This document shows positions 43,518-51,808 of a DNA stretch of 64,000 bases, one piece after another. The translations under genes and the position numbers were made by a program. Under the pieces are notes generated by a model. It was not told where the DNA came from. It searched no databases and worked only from the letters and a program-made list of their open reading frames with translations. The stretch is from Qipengyuania gaetbuli (GTDB lineage: Bacteria; Pseudomonadota; Alphaproteobacteria; Sphingomonadales; Sphingomonadaceae): assembly GCF_020524765.1 (NCBI RefSeq), contig NZ_JAIVLR010000003.1, positions 81,293 through 145,292 on the forward strand, written 5' to 3'. Each line of letters opens with the position of its first letter. Positions within the stretch are counted from its first letter, which is position 1.

Positions 43518-45257
43518 TCACTCGGCCGGCAAGCGCTCCCCCGCTTCCGGCGCCACGATGCCCGCAGCCGCCTTGCCGCGGCTCTCGCGGTACCATTCGA
43601 AGCACACCAGCACGGCTGCCGCGAGGCCTATCCACGTCGTGAGGATAAAGACGTCGTAATAGCCCTGGTTCTCGATCATCTCGCCCAGCGCGCCGCGGCC
43701 AAGCGTGCCCACCAGCAGCGTCAGCGAGGACAGCAGCGCATATTGCACCGCGCTGAACTGCTTCGACACGATCGAGGATAGCCAGGCGATATAGGCCGCA
43801 CCGGCGATCCCGATGGCGAGGTTCTCAAACCCGATGGTGATGGTCAGCTTGGCAAGCTCCGCATCGCCGATCTCGGGTATCTGCATGATCATGTAGGTGA
43901 AGCCGATGGCATCGCTGAAGGCCTGCATGTTCGCACCGCCCACCGCCATGTCGGCGTAAAGCAGGTTGGTCAGCGCGGCGAGGACACCGCCGATCAGCAG
44001 GGTCGCCATGCGCCCGATTGTCGTCAGCATGAAGCCGCCCAGTGCAAGGCCGAGGATGATCGCGCCAACGCCGAAGAACTTCGAGGCGAAGGCCACGTCG
44101 TCATTCGTGTACTCGAGTTCGCCGAGATAGAACGGATAGGCGAAGGTGCCCCAGATCGCGTCGCAGATGCGATAGGTGAGCACCACGGCGAGGATCAGCA
44201 CAAGCGACCAGCCCATCCGGCCCACGAACTCCACCAAAGGCAGCACCAGCGCGCGATAGAGATGGTCCATCGCATAGCCGCCGCCCGCCGCAGGTTCCTC
44301 GTCTTCGGTCAGCAAATGCCTGCCCCGCCGCTTCTGCGATGCCAGCCAGCCGGCAATGAGCGCAGGAAGGATAATCGTCGCAACGATGATCCACGGGCCG
44401 TAAGTCAGCGTGAATTCCGTGGGGTTCGGCCGGTCTTCCGGCGCGAAGGTCATCGACATGATCATGAAGGCCAGCACCGCGCCGATGGCGACCGCCCAGA
44501 GCAGTCCGACGAGTGCCAGCGCCCGGCCACGCACGGCTGGCGATAGTTCGCCGGCCTTGCGCAGCGCGCGAACCTGCAACTCGCTTTCGGAAACGACGTC
44601 TTCCGCTTCCTCGGCGGCGTTCGGGGCCCACAGGCCGACAAACCCGACTGCCAGCAGGATTGCGCCCATCATCATATAGGTTTCGGGCCAGCCGATACGC
44701 GCGGCGATGATCAGGCCGAAAGCCCCGCCGACGAGCGAGGAAAGCCGGTAGCCCATCTGGTAGACGGTGGATAGAATATCGATCGTCGCTTCCTCGTCAG
44801 CCACGTCGATACGCCAGGCATTGATCGCAATGTCCTGCGTAGCGCTGGCGAATGCGCCGATACCGGCAAGGAGGCTGAACCAGCCGAGTTGGGTCTTGGG
44901 TTCGAGCAGCGCCATGGTGACGAGGATCGTCCCCAGAAGCACTTGTGCCGGTACGATCCATTGCTTGCGCCGGCCAAGCCTGCGCAGGACGGGAATATTG
45001 ACCTTGTCGATCAGCGGCGACCAGAGGAACTGGAAGGCATAGGCAAGCCCGATGAGCGAGAAGACGCCCATCGTCTCGAGGTCCACCTCGGCTTCCGTAA
45101 GCCAGGCGAACAAGGTGCCCAGGAACAGGGCAAAGGGCAGGCCGCTGGCAAAGCCGAACAGCACCATGAAACCCGTTTTCCTGTTCGAGAGCGCCAGCCC
45201 CAAGGCACGCCAGGCGGAAATCTTCTTTTTCTTCGCGTCCGCGACCGCTTCGGCCAT
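43518..45257 (-). CDS. AmpG-like major facilitator transporter
   Basis: A 579-residue transporter with about 14 membrane helices. GFASGLPFALFLGTLFAWL near residue 35 and FLWSPLIDKVNIPVLRRLGRRKQWIVPAQ near residue 80 are the AmpG hallmarks, as is the ATQDIAINAWRIDV segment. AmpG imports anhydromuropeptides for cell-wall recycling. A hydrophilic insert at about residues 215-310 makes it longer than E. coli AmpG, so the true cargo could differ. It is divergent from the Rieske gene. Confidence 0.83.
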   Translation of the reverse strand: MAEAVADAKKKKISAWRALGLALSNRKTGFMVLFGFASGLPFALFLGTLFAWLTEAEVDLETMGVFSLIGLAYAFQFLWSPLIDKVNIPVLRRLGRRKQWIVPAQVLLGTILVTMALLEPKTQLGWFSLLAGIGAFASATQDIAINAWRIDVADEEATIDILSTVYQMGYRLSSLVGGAFGLIIAARIGWPETYMMMGAILLAVGFVGLWAPNAAEEAEDVVSESELQVRALRKAGELSPAVRGRALALVGLLWAVAIGAVLAFMIMSMTFAPEDRPNPTEFTLTYGPWIIVATIILPALIAGWLASQKRRGRHLLTEDEEPAAGGGYAMDHLYRALVLPLVEFVGRMGWSLVLILAVVLTYRICDAIWGTFAYPFYLGELEYTNDDVAFASKFFGVGAIILGLALGGFMLTTIGRMATLLIGGVLAALTNLLYADMAVGGANMQAFSDAIGFTYMIMQIPEIGDAELAKLTITIGFENLAIGIAGAAYIAWLSSIVSKQFSAVQYALLSSLTLLVGTLGRGALGEMIENQGYYDVFILTTWIGLAAAVLVCFEWYRESRGKAAAGIVAPEAGERLPAE

Positions 45258-45328
45258 TCCCTAGCGTCCTTCCTAAATGCGCTATTTTTTGCGACACTAG
45301 CGCCCGGAGAGAGAAAGGAACAGAACAG

Positions 45329-46492
45329 ATGGGCGTTCCGACCACAGTGGCGACAGGTCGTCGACCGACCGAGGGAATGCTGCGACTGGCGCAGGATATC
45401 GCGAACGATGTGAAGCGCGATACGATCGGCCAGACCACGGTTCCGGCGCACGTCTATACCGACCCCGATTACTGGCACCGCGAGAAGGCCGCGATCTTCG
45501 ATCGCTTGCCGCAAATCATCTGCCCCAGCGCGCTCGTCCCCGATGCCGGGATGGCAGTGCCGCATGATGCGACTGGTCGCCCGCTGCTGGTCACGCGCGA
45601 TGCGCAAGGGACCGCCCATGTCTTCCTCAACGTCTGCCGGCACCGCGGGACGCGGCTGGTCGAAGGCAGTGAGGTGCAATGCACGAAGAAGCTCGTCTGC
45701 CCATATCACGCCTGGACCTACAGCGTGGACGGCCGCCTCCTCGCCCTGCCCCGCCCCGACACCTTCCCCGATCTCGACAAAGGCTCGATGGGGCTGGTCG
45801 AGCTCCCCTCGCTGGAAACCGGCGGCCTGATCTGGTTCTGCCCCAAGGAGGAAACCGCTGACTTCACTTTCGCCCGCAAGCTGGGCGAGGATTTCGATGC
45901 ACTCGGCATGGGCGAACATGTCCTATTCCGCCGCAAGACCCACGAGGTGAAGGGCAATTGGAAGCTCATCATGGATGCCTTCCTCGAAAGCTATCATGTC
46001 ACCCGCCTGCACGCGCAAACCATCGGTCCGTTCTTCAAGGACGGCGTGACATCGGGCGACATGGTTGGCCCCCACACCCGCAGCGCTGTCGGGCGGCTGG
46101 AGGAGATGGACGGGGTCGACCTCACCGACATGGCCCAGCTTCGCCGGGTGGTGACTTTCGCCTACCAGATGCTGCCGGGCGCGCTCATCATTCCCAGCCC
46201 CGACTACATCAATCTCATGGTGATGATGCCGCAGTCGCACGAGCTTACGCTGGTCGAAGACTTCATGCTGATCCCCGAACATCCCAGCACCGACAAGGCG
46301 CGCGACCATTGGGAACGCAGCTGGGCGCTGCTCGATGGCGGCGTATTCGCTAGCGAGGATTTCCGTGCCGCCGAACTCGGCCAGCAGGGCCTTGCGACCG
46401 GCGTGGTGCCCGAATTGACCCTCGGCACGATGGAAGGCGGCATCCGTCGCTACCACGAGACCGTCGAGGAAGCCTTGCGCGCCGCCAACTGA
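45329..46492 (+). CDS. Rieske-type ring-hydroxylating oxygenase, alpha subunit
   Basis: A 387-residue oxygenase. The Rieske 2Fe-2S ligands are C-R-H-R and C-P-Y-H, about 20 residues apart near residue 110. The mononuclear iron site is in AFLESYHVTRLH (H-x4-H) near residue 220. Such proteins oxidise aromatic or aliphatic rings and N-methyl groups with an external reductase, none of which is encoded nearby, so the substrate is open. An imperfect promoter-like inverted repeat GCGCTA/TAGCGC lies at 45279-45303 between it and the AmpG-like gene. Confidence 0.88.
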   Translation: MGVPTTVATGRRPTEGMLRLAQDIANDVKRDTIGQTTVPAHVYTDPDYWHREKAAIFDRLPQIICPSALVPDAGMAVPHDATGRPLLVTRDAQGTAHVFLNVCRHRGTRLVEGSEVQCTKKLVCPYHAWTYSVDGRLLALPRPDTFPDLDKGSMGLVELPSLETGGLIWFCPKEETADFTFARKLGEDFDALGMGEHVLFRRKTHEVKGNWKLIMDAFLESYHVTRLHAQTIGPFFKDGVTSGDMVGPHTRSAVGRLEEMDGVDLTDMAQLRRVVTFAYQMLPGALIIPSPDYINLMVMMPQSHELTLVEDFMLIPEHPSTDKARDHWERSWALLDGGVFASEDFRAAELGQQGLATGVVPELTLGTMEGGIRRYHETVEEALRAAN

Positions 46493-46510
46493 GCGCCTAA
46501 CCGCGCGGCT

Positions 46511-47275
46511 ATGTCCGACAACCGACTTCCTGAAGATGGCGACCGCATCGCCAAGCTGCTCGCGCGTGCGGGTGTGGCCAGCCGCCGCGAGGTGGAGCGC
46601 ATGATTGCCGAGGGGCGCGTGGCGCTCGATGGCAAGGTGCTCGACACGCCGGCAGTGAAGCTCGGCTCGCTCCGCGGTGTGACCGTCGACGGCAAGCCGG
46701 TCGAACAGGCAGAGGAAACGCGCCTCTTCGCCTTCCACAAGCCGTCCGGCCTGATCACGGCGGAACGCGACCCCAAGGGGCGCCCGACGATTTACGCCGC
46801 CCTGCGCAACGCGCTGCCCCGCAATGCCGGGCGCGTGATGCCGGTCGGCCGCCTCGACTTCAACACCGAGGGGCTCCTGCTGCTCACCAATGACGGCGAG
46901 CTTAAGCGGGCGATGGAACTGCCGTCTTCGGGCGTTCCGCGCACCTATCGCGCCCGGGCCTTCGGCGACGTCACGCAGGCGATGCTGGACGAGCTGATCG
47001 AAGGCGTGGAGATCGACGGCGTGCGCTACGGCCGGATCGAGGCAGACCTGGAGCGCGGCTCTGGCAAGAACCGCTGGATCGAAATGACGCTGACAGAAGG
47101 CAAGAACCGCGAAGTTCGCCGCGTGCTCGAACACCTTGGCCTCAAGGTGAACCGCCTCCTGCGCATTTCGTACGGCCCGTTCGAACTGGCGGACCTGCCG
47201 CGCGGCCAGGCCGTGGAAATCCGGCCAGCCGACGTGGAACGTTTCGCCCGCCAGCTCGGCAAGGGTGGCAAATGA
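46511..47275 (+). CDS. RluB/RsuA-family rRNA pseudouridine synthase
   Basis: A 254-residue enzyme. The N-terminal S4 RNA-binding domain reads IAKLLARAGVASRREVERMI. The catalytic Asp is in PVGRLDFNTEGLLLLTNDGEL near residue 118. ITEGKNREVRRVLEHLGL-like residues (TLTEGKNREVRRVL) close the core. It converts uridine to pseudouridine in rRNA. Its stop overlaps rsmD (ATGA), coupling two rRNA-modifying enzymes. Confidence 0.92.
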   Translation: MSDNRLPEDGDRIAKLLARAGVASRREVERMIAEGRVALDGKVLDTPAVKLGSLRGVTVDGKPVEQAEETRLFAFHKPSGLITAERDPKGRPTIYAALRNALPRNAGRVMPVGRLDFNTEGLLLLTNDGELKRAMELPSSGVPRTYRARAFGDVTQAMLDELIEGVEIDGVRYGRIEADLERGSGKNRWIEMTLTEGKNREVRRVLEHLGLKVNRLLRISYGPFELADLPRGQAVEIRPADVERFARQLGKGGK

Positions 47276-47817
47276 GAGTCATCGCTGGCGAATGGCGCGG
47301 CCGCAAGCTGGTGGCGCCCAAGGGCGATCTCACCCGCCCGACCGCGGACCGCACCCGCGAAACGTTTTTCAACATGCTCGCCAGCAGGCTCGGAACCTTT
47401 GAGGGCCTGTCGGTGCTCGATCTGTTCGCCGGATCGGGCGCGCTCGGTATCGAGGCACTTTCGCGCGGTGCCGCCCATTGCCTGTTCGTCGAGCAGGAAG
47501 CCGAGGCGGTGAAGGCTATCCGCACGAATATCGAGGCGCTTGGCGCGCGCAGCCGTACCACCGTCCAGCAAGGCTCGGTGATGAGCCTCGCCCCCGCCAA
47601 GGCGGCGCATGATCTCATCCTGCTCGACCCGCCTTACGACACGGGTGCAGGCCAGGTCGCGCTTGACCGGATGCTGCGGCTGGGATGGATCGGTCCGGCA
47701 AGCTGGATCGCCCTCGAAACGCACAAGAGCGAGGATATCGAGATCCGCACGCTCGCCATCGAGGCGGAACGCGTCGTGGGCAAGGCCAAGCTTACCCTCC
47801 TGCGTCTGGAAGCCTGA
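47272..47817 (+). CDS. rsmD: 16S rRNA (guanine966-N2)-methyltransferase RsmD
   Basis: A 181-residue methyltransferase. It begins MRVIAGEWRGRKLVAPKG, the usual RsmD start, then has RPTADRTRETFFNML, the SAM-binding loop LDLFAGSGALGIEALSRGA and the catalytic N-6-type motif LLDPPYDTG. It methylates G966 of 16S rRNA. It overlaps the pseudouridine synthase gene by 4 bp. Confidence 0.94.
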   Translation: MRVIAGEWRGRKLVAPKGDLTRPTADRTRETFFNMLASRLGTFEGLSVLDLFAGSGALGIEALSRGAAHCLFVEQEAEAVKAIRTNIEALGARSRTTVQQGSVMSLAPAKAAHDLILLDPPYDTGAGQVALDRMLRLGWIGPASWIALETHKSEDIEIRTLAIEAERVVGKAKLTLLRLEA

Positions 47818-47830
47818 ACCGCGCAAAAGA

Positions 47831-47868
47831 AAAGGACGGAACCGCATGTGCGGCCCCGCCCCTTCCAA
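47831..47868 (-). terminator. Possible terminator of the secreted-protein gene
   Basis: On the minus strand a CCGC/GCGG hairpin (47842-47853) is extended by interrupted outer pairs and followed by a U-rich run (CCTTTTCTTTT). It lies between the convergent rsmD and secreted-protein genes and could stop transcription of the latter. The stem is imperfect. Confidence 0.4.
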
Positions 47869-47909
47869 GCGTCTCCGCCGGATAACCGGCAGGAGCATCT
47901 CAATTGGCG

Positions 47910-48509
47910 TCAGCTTTCCGGACGCGTCGCCGGAAGCGGCTCGTCGATCTCGCTGGCCGGGCGGCCCGGCCAGTATTCGAGCGGGCGGCTCACACCCGGG
48001 CCGCGCTTGCCGGCCTCCCAGGCATTGATGCAGTTGTCCTGCGCCTTGTCGGCACAGATGGGCAATTCGCCATCGGGAGCCCGATCGCTTGCCGGCGTGG
48101 TCTGGATAACCTCGGTGCGCACGAAACGCGGACCGGTGGTCGCAGCCGAAGCAGAAGTGCGCGCGGCGACAGCAGTGTCGCTCGCGTTGCTCATCTGCGC
48201 GGCAACGGCAGTCCATGCCTGTGCGCGCTGTTCCGGGGTCATCTCGTAAATGCGTACCCGCTGGCTATCGTTGAGCACCCACCAGCCGGCGTTCTGCTCA
48301 GGCGTAAGCGTCCAGTAGTATTCCTGCACGCCATAGGGCCATGCGTCGTAGGCGACGCGGCGGACTTCGGGCCAACCATCGTACATCACCTGCTGCGCAT
48401 CGGTCATGACATAGACATTGCCTTCGGCATCGACTGCGACGTCCTGGGCGATCGAAGGCGAAGCGGCCAGCGCAAGCGCGGCGGCTCCGGCGAAAATCAG
48501 CTTATTCAA
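47910..48509 (-). CDS. Secreted protein rich in Trp and Tyr, unknown function
   Basis: A 199-residue exported protein with a classical signal peptide (MNKLIFAGAAALALAASPSIAQ). The N-terminal half is rich in aromatic residues in a repeated setting (MYDGWPEVRRVAYDAWPYGVQEYYWTLTPEQNAGWWVLN), followed by EMTPEQRAQAWTAVAAQM, where an x-T-P-E-Q-x-x-x-W motif appears twice. The C-terminal half is disordered with a Cys pair (ICADKAQDNC). No family was recognised. It is divergent from the uvrD-like gene across about 110 bp. Confidence 0.72.
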   Translation of the reverse strand: MNKLIFAGAAALALAASPSIAQDVAVDAEGNVYVMTDAQQVMYDGWPEVRRVAYDAWPYGVQEYYWTLTPEQNAGWWVLNDSQRVRIYEMTPEQRAQAWTAVAAQMSNASDTAVAARTSASAATTGPRFVRTEVIQTTPASDRAPDGELPICADKAQDNCINAWEAGKRGPGVSRPLEYWPGRPASEIDEPLPATRPES

Positions 48510-48602
48510 AGCACTTCTCCTGTTTTCTCATTGCACAGACTACGCGAAACAGGCCGCGAATGTTCCGAAAGGCGGCTTTGCAGGCTTGTGTTGCCGCTCT
48601 TC

Positions 48603-48617
48603 GTTCCCTAGCTGTTC
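48603..48617 (+). promoter_or_regulatory. Possible SOS (LexA) box at the uvrD-type gene
   Basis: GTTC at 48603-48606, seven bases, GTTC at 48614-48617. This matches the alphaproteobacterial LexA operator GTTC-N7-GTTC and ends two bases before the likely start codon, a position where LexA would block transcription or early elongation. Eight fixed bases can occur by chance once or twice in 64 kb, so position is the main support. Confidence 0.5.
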
Positions 48618-48618
48618 C

Positions 48619-50937
48619 ATGACCATGCCGGATTTGCCTGCCCTTCCCAAAACCGAAGAAAACGGCGGAATTCCGCCCTATGCAGCGATGCTGAATGCGC
48701 CGCAGCGCGAAGGCGTGCTGACAACGGAAGGCCCCGTGCTGATGCTGGCGGGCGCAGGTACGGGCAAGACCGCGGCGCTTACCGCAAGATTGGCCCATCT
48801 AATCGCAACGCGGCGCGCTTGGCCCAGCGAAATCCTCTGCGTCACCTTCACCAACAAGGCGGCGCGCGAAATGCGCGATCGTGTCGGGCGGCATATCGGT
48901 GACGCGGTGGAAGGAATGCCGTGGCTCGGCACGTTCCATTCGATCGGTGCCAAGATGCTTCGCCGCCACGCGGAACTGGTGGGGCTCGAAAGCAATTACA
49001 CCATCCTCGACACGGACGACCAGCTGCGCCTCCTCAAGCAGTTGATCCAGGAACAGGAACTGGACGAAAAGCGCTGGCCCGCCCGTCAGCTGGCCGGCCT
49101 GATCGACCGGTGGAAGAACCGCGGCCTCAACCCCGGCGATCTCGATGCGGTCGAGAATGAAGCCTACGCGAATGGCCGCGGGGCGCAGTTCTACAAGCTT
49201 TATCAGGAACGGCTGAAGGCACTGAACGCCTGCGATTTCGGCGATTTGCTGCTGCACATGCTCAACATCTACCGCCAGCACCGCGACGTGCTGGCGCAGT
49301 ACCAGCAGCGGTTCAAATACATCCTCGTGGACGAGTACCAGGACACCAACCAGGTCCAGTACCTGTGGCTGCGTCTGCTGGCACAGGAACGCAAGAATAT
49401 CTGCGTTGTCGGGGACGACGATCAGTCGATCTATTCCTGGCGCGGTGCCGAGGTGGCCAACATCCTGCGCTTCGAGAAGGATTTTCCGGGCGCTGCCGTG
49501 GTCAAGCTGGAGCAGAATTACCGCTCGACCCCGCAAATCCTTGCCGCCGCATCGGGCCTGATCGACGCCAACAGCGAAAGGCTGGGCAAGACGCTCTGGA
49601 CCGAGCTTCCTGCGGGCGAGAAAGTGCGCGTGGTCGGCGTATGGGATGGCCCGGAAGAAGCACGCCGTGTCGGCGAAGCGATCGAACGGCTGGAGGCTGA
49701 GGGCGCACCGCTGGACGAGGTCGCCATCCTCGTGCGCGCTCAGTACCAGACCCGCGAATTCGAAGACCGCTTTATCCAGATCGGCCTCAACTACCGGATC
49801 GTCGGCGGTTTCCGGTTCTACGAGCGCGCGGAAATCCGCGACATGCTCGCCTACCTGCGCGTCATTGCCCAGCCGGCCGACGATCTCGCGTTCGAGCGTA
49901 TCTATAACCAGCCCAAGCGCGGCCTTGGCGCCAAGACACTGGAATCGATGAGACGGCATGCGCGGCGGATACAGGCTCCGCTGGCGGCAGCCTCACTCGA
50001 CCTTGCCGATAGCGACGAGCTGCCGCCACGGGCGCGCAACACTCTCGTCGGCCTCCTCGGGCAATTCGTACACTGGCGTGAAGAAGCCGAGCGGGTAACG
50101 CCGTCTGAACTCCTGCGCCGCGTCGTGACCGAAAGCGGTTACGAGGAAATGCTCCAGAAGGATCGCAGCGCCGAAAGTGCCGGCAGGCTCGAAAACCTGA
50201 CGGAACTCGCCCGCGCGATGGAAGACTACGAGACGCTGACCGATTTCCTCGAACACGTCGGGCTGGTGATGGACAATGACCGGGCAGACGATGGCGAGAA
50301 GGTCACCATCATGACCATGCACGCGGCCAAGGGGCTCGAATTCGACCATGTCTTCCTGCCTGGGTGGGAAGAAGGCGTGTTCCCCAGCCAGCGGGCCATC
50401 GACGAAGGCGGTCTCGCCAGTCTCGAGGAAGAACGCCGCCTCGCCTATGTCGCGATCACCCGCGCGAAGCGGCGCTGCACGATTTATCACGCGGCCAACC
50501 GGCGCATTTACGGCCAGTGGACCAGTTCCATACCAAGCAGGTTCATCGAGGAACTGCCGCAGGAGCACATCGAAAGCGAAACCACAATGAGCGGCGGCGC
50601 CTCGCTCTGGCGAGCGAACTGGTCGGAGCATGAGGATCCCTTCGCCCATGTATCCACCAGCCGACCCGAACGCTCTACCGCGCGGGGTCCCGGATGGCAG
50701 CGGGCGATCTCCACGGGATATGACACCGCGCCCAAGCGGCTCGCCGAACCGGGACGGAGCGCGGCCAGTTTCGCCGCCAAGCCGCGCACGGATATCGCGA
50801 TCGGTGCGCGCGTGTTCCACGACAAGTTCGGCTATGGCTTCGTGACCGACCAGGAAGGCAACAAGCTGACGATCGAGTTCGAGAAAGCAGGCGAAAAGCG
50901 CGTCCTCGACAGCTTCGTGAAGCCGGTTTCCGATTAG
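48619..50937 (+). CDS. UvrD/PcrA-type ATP-dependent DNA helicase
   Basis: A 772-residue superfamily 1 helicase acting in nucleotide excision and mismatch repair and in clearing replication forks. Walker A is AGAGTGKTAAL near residue 45, Walker B is YILVDEYQDTNQVQY, motif III VVGDDDQSIYSWRGA, motif IV KLEQNYRST, and motif VI RRLAYVAITRAKRR. The C-terminal tail has the Tudor-like HDKFGYGFVTDQEGNKL that contacts RNA polymerase in PcrA. Start ATG 48619 (MTMPD) or 48625 (MPDLP). Its end overlaps the sterol-desaturase-family gene by 4 bp. Confidence 0.95.
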   Translation: MTMPDLPALPKTEENGGIPPYAAMLNAPQREGVLTTEGPVLMLAGAGTGKTAALTARLAHLIATRRAWPSEILCVTFTNKAAREMRDRVGRHIGDAVEGMPWLGTFHSIGAKMLRRHAELVGLESNYTILDTDDQLRLLKQLIQEQELDEKRWPARQLAGLIDRWKNRGLNPGDLDAVENEAYANGRGAQFYKLYQERLKALNACDFGDLLLHMLNIYRQHRDVLAQYQQRFKYILVDEYQDTNQVQYLWLRLLAQERKNICVVGDDDQSIYSWRGAEVANILRFEKDFPGAAVVKLEQNYRSTPQILAAASGLIDANSERLGKTLWTELPAGEKVRVVGVWDGPEEARRVGEAIERLEAEGAPLDEVAILVRAQYQTREFEDRFIQIGLNYRIVGGFRFYERAEIRDMLAYLRVIAQPADDLAFERIYNQPKRGLGAKTLESMRRHARRIQAPLAAASLDLADSDELPPRARNTLVGLLGQFVHWREEAERVTPSELLRRVVTESGYEEMLQKDRSAESAGRLENLTELARAMEDYETLTDFLEHVGLVMDNDRADDGEKVTIMTMHAAKGLEFDHVFLPGWEEGVFPSQRAIDEGGLASLEEERRLAYVAITRAKRRCTIYHAANRRIYGQWTSSIPSRFIEELPQEHIESETTMSGGASLWRANWSEHEDPFAHVSTSRPERSTARGPGWQRAISTGYDTAPKRLAEPGRSAASFAAKPRTDIAIGARVFHDKFGYGFVTDQEGNKLTIEFEKAGEKRVLDSFVKPVSD

Positions 50938-51761
50938 GCGGCGGCTTCGGTTTCCTCTGCCGCTGGGTCCTTGCGGCGCGTCCAGTAACGCTTTTCGAAC
51001 GGGCGTAGCAATTCGCCACCCAGGTTCCGCGTACCTTCCGCAATGCCGGTCTCACAATTGAGGTAGGGCGTCGGGTCGCAATAGGATCCGAACATCTTGT
51101 CCCAGAGCGCCAACGTGTTGCCGTAATTGGTGCCCATCAGCTCCTCATCACGGATGTGATGCAGGCGATGGGCTGCCGGCGACAGCAGAACCTTGCCGAA
51201 GATGCCCAGCGTCCATGGCACATCGCAATGTACGAAGAAGCCCCAGAACGCGATGACGAGACCTGCAAGACCGATCGACCATTCCGGAAGACCGAGGAGC
51301 AGCAGGAGCGAGATGTCGACGCATACGCTCAGCAGCTTGCTCAGCGGGTGTTTGCGCTGGACGGACAACCACGACAGCGCCGTATCGGCATGGTGCGTCG
51401 CATGAATGCGCCAGAGCAGCGGCGAATGCTCGAAACGGTGGCGCCAATAGACGACGAAATCATACAGCAGGAAGGCGGCCAGGACCGTAAGCGGGGCCGG
51501 AAGGGATTCCCAGAAAGGCGCAAAAGTTTCGCCCATTCCCAGTGCTTCGCGGATTGCGCCGCTCGGGAGGGCGAGCAGCGGTGCAAGCAGGACCATATTG
51601 ATCAGCGCGAGACTGAGGTTGGTCGTGAATTCCTTGCGCGTGCGAACCATGGCATCGAGCAGGCCAATTCGCTTAACAGCAATCGCCAGAGTGCCGAAGA
51701 AAAACCCCGCCAGAAGCAGGATATTCAGCGTCGATCGCAAGGGTTCGTAAAAGATTTCCAT
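50934..51761 (-). CDS. Sterol-desaturase/fatty-acid-hydroxylase family membrane enzyme
   Basis: A 275-residue protein with about five membrane helices. The diiron histidine cluster is HRFEH, HATHHADT, and later HCDVPW and HRLHHIRDE, spaced as in the sterol desaturase superfamily. Bacterial members hydroxylate or desaturate lipids, carotenoids (CrtZ/CrtG-like) or alkyl chains. Erythrobacteraceae are carotenoid producers, but no crt gene is nearby. A GTG one codon upstream is an alternative start. It has its own promoter with an operator-like inverted repeat. Confidence 0.85.
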   Translation of the reverse strand: MEIFYEPLRSTLNILLLAGFFFGTLAIAVKRIGLLDAMVRTRKEFTTNLSLALINMVLLAPLLALPSGAIREALGMGETFAPFWESLPAPLTVLAAFLLYDFVVYWRHRFEHSPLLWRIHATHHADTALSWLSVQRKHPLSKLLSVCVDISLLLLLGLPEWSIGLAGLVIAFWGFFVHCDVPWTLGIFGKVLLSPAAHRLHHIRDEELMGTNYGNTLALWDKMFGSYCDPTPYLNCETGIAEGTRNLGGELLRPFEKRYWTRRKDPAAEETEAAA

Positions 51762-51774
51762 CACGCCATCCCTG

Positions 51775-51808
51775 CTACAAGATTGTAGTTAGAGAGACGT
51801 TAAGTCAA
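51775..51808 (-). promoter_or_regulatory. Promoter with operator-like inverted repeat for the sterol-desaturase-family gene
   Basis: On the minus strand TTGACT (51803-51808) resembles a -35 and TACAAT (51782-51787) a -10, spaced 15 bp. A perfect inverted repeat CTACAA-GA-TTGTAG at 51775-51788 covers the -10. The -35 overlaps the stop codon of the DEAD-box gene. This is the layout of a repressor site; TACA/TGTA halves recall BlaI/CopY-type operators, but no such regulator is in the window. Confidence 0.55.

Noticed and set aside
45279..45303. Inverted repeat GCGCTA/TAGCGC between the AmpG-like and Rieske genes
   Set aside because: Six-bp arms with a 13-bp spacer are too weak to call an operator in a GC-rich genome; kept only as a note.
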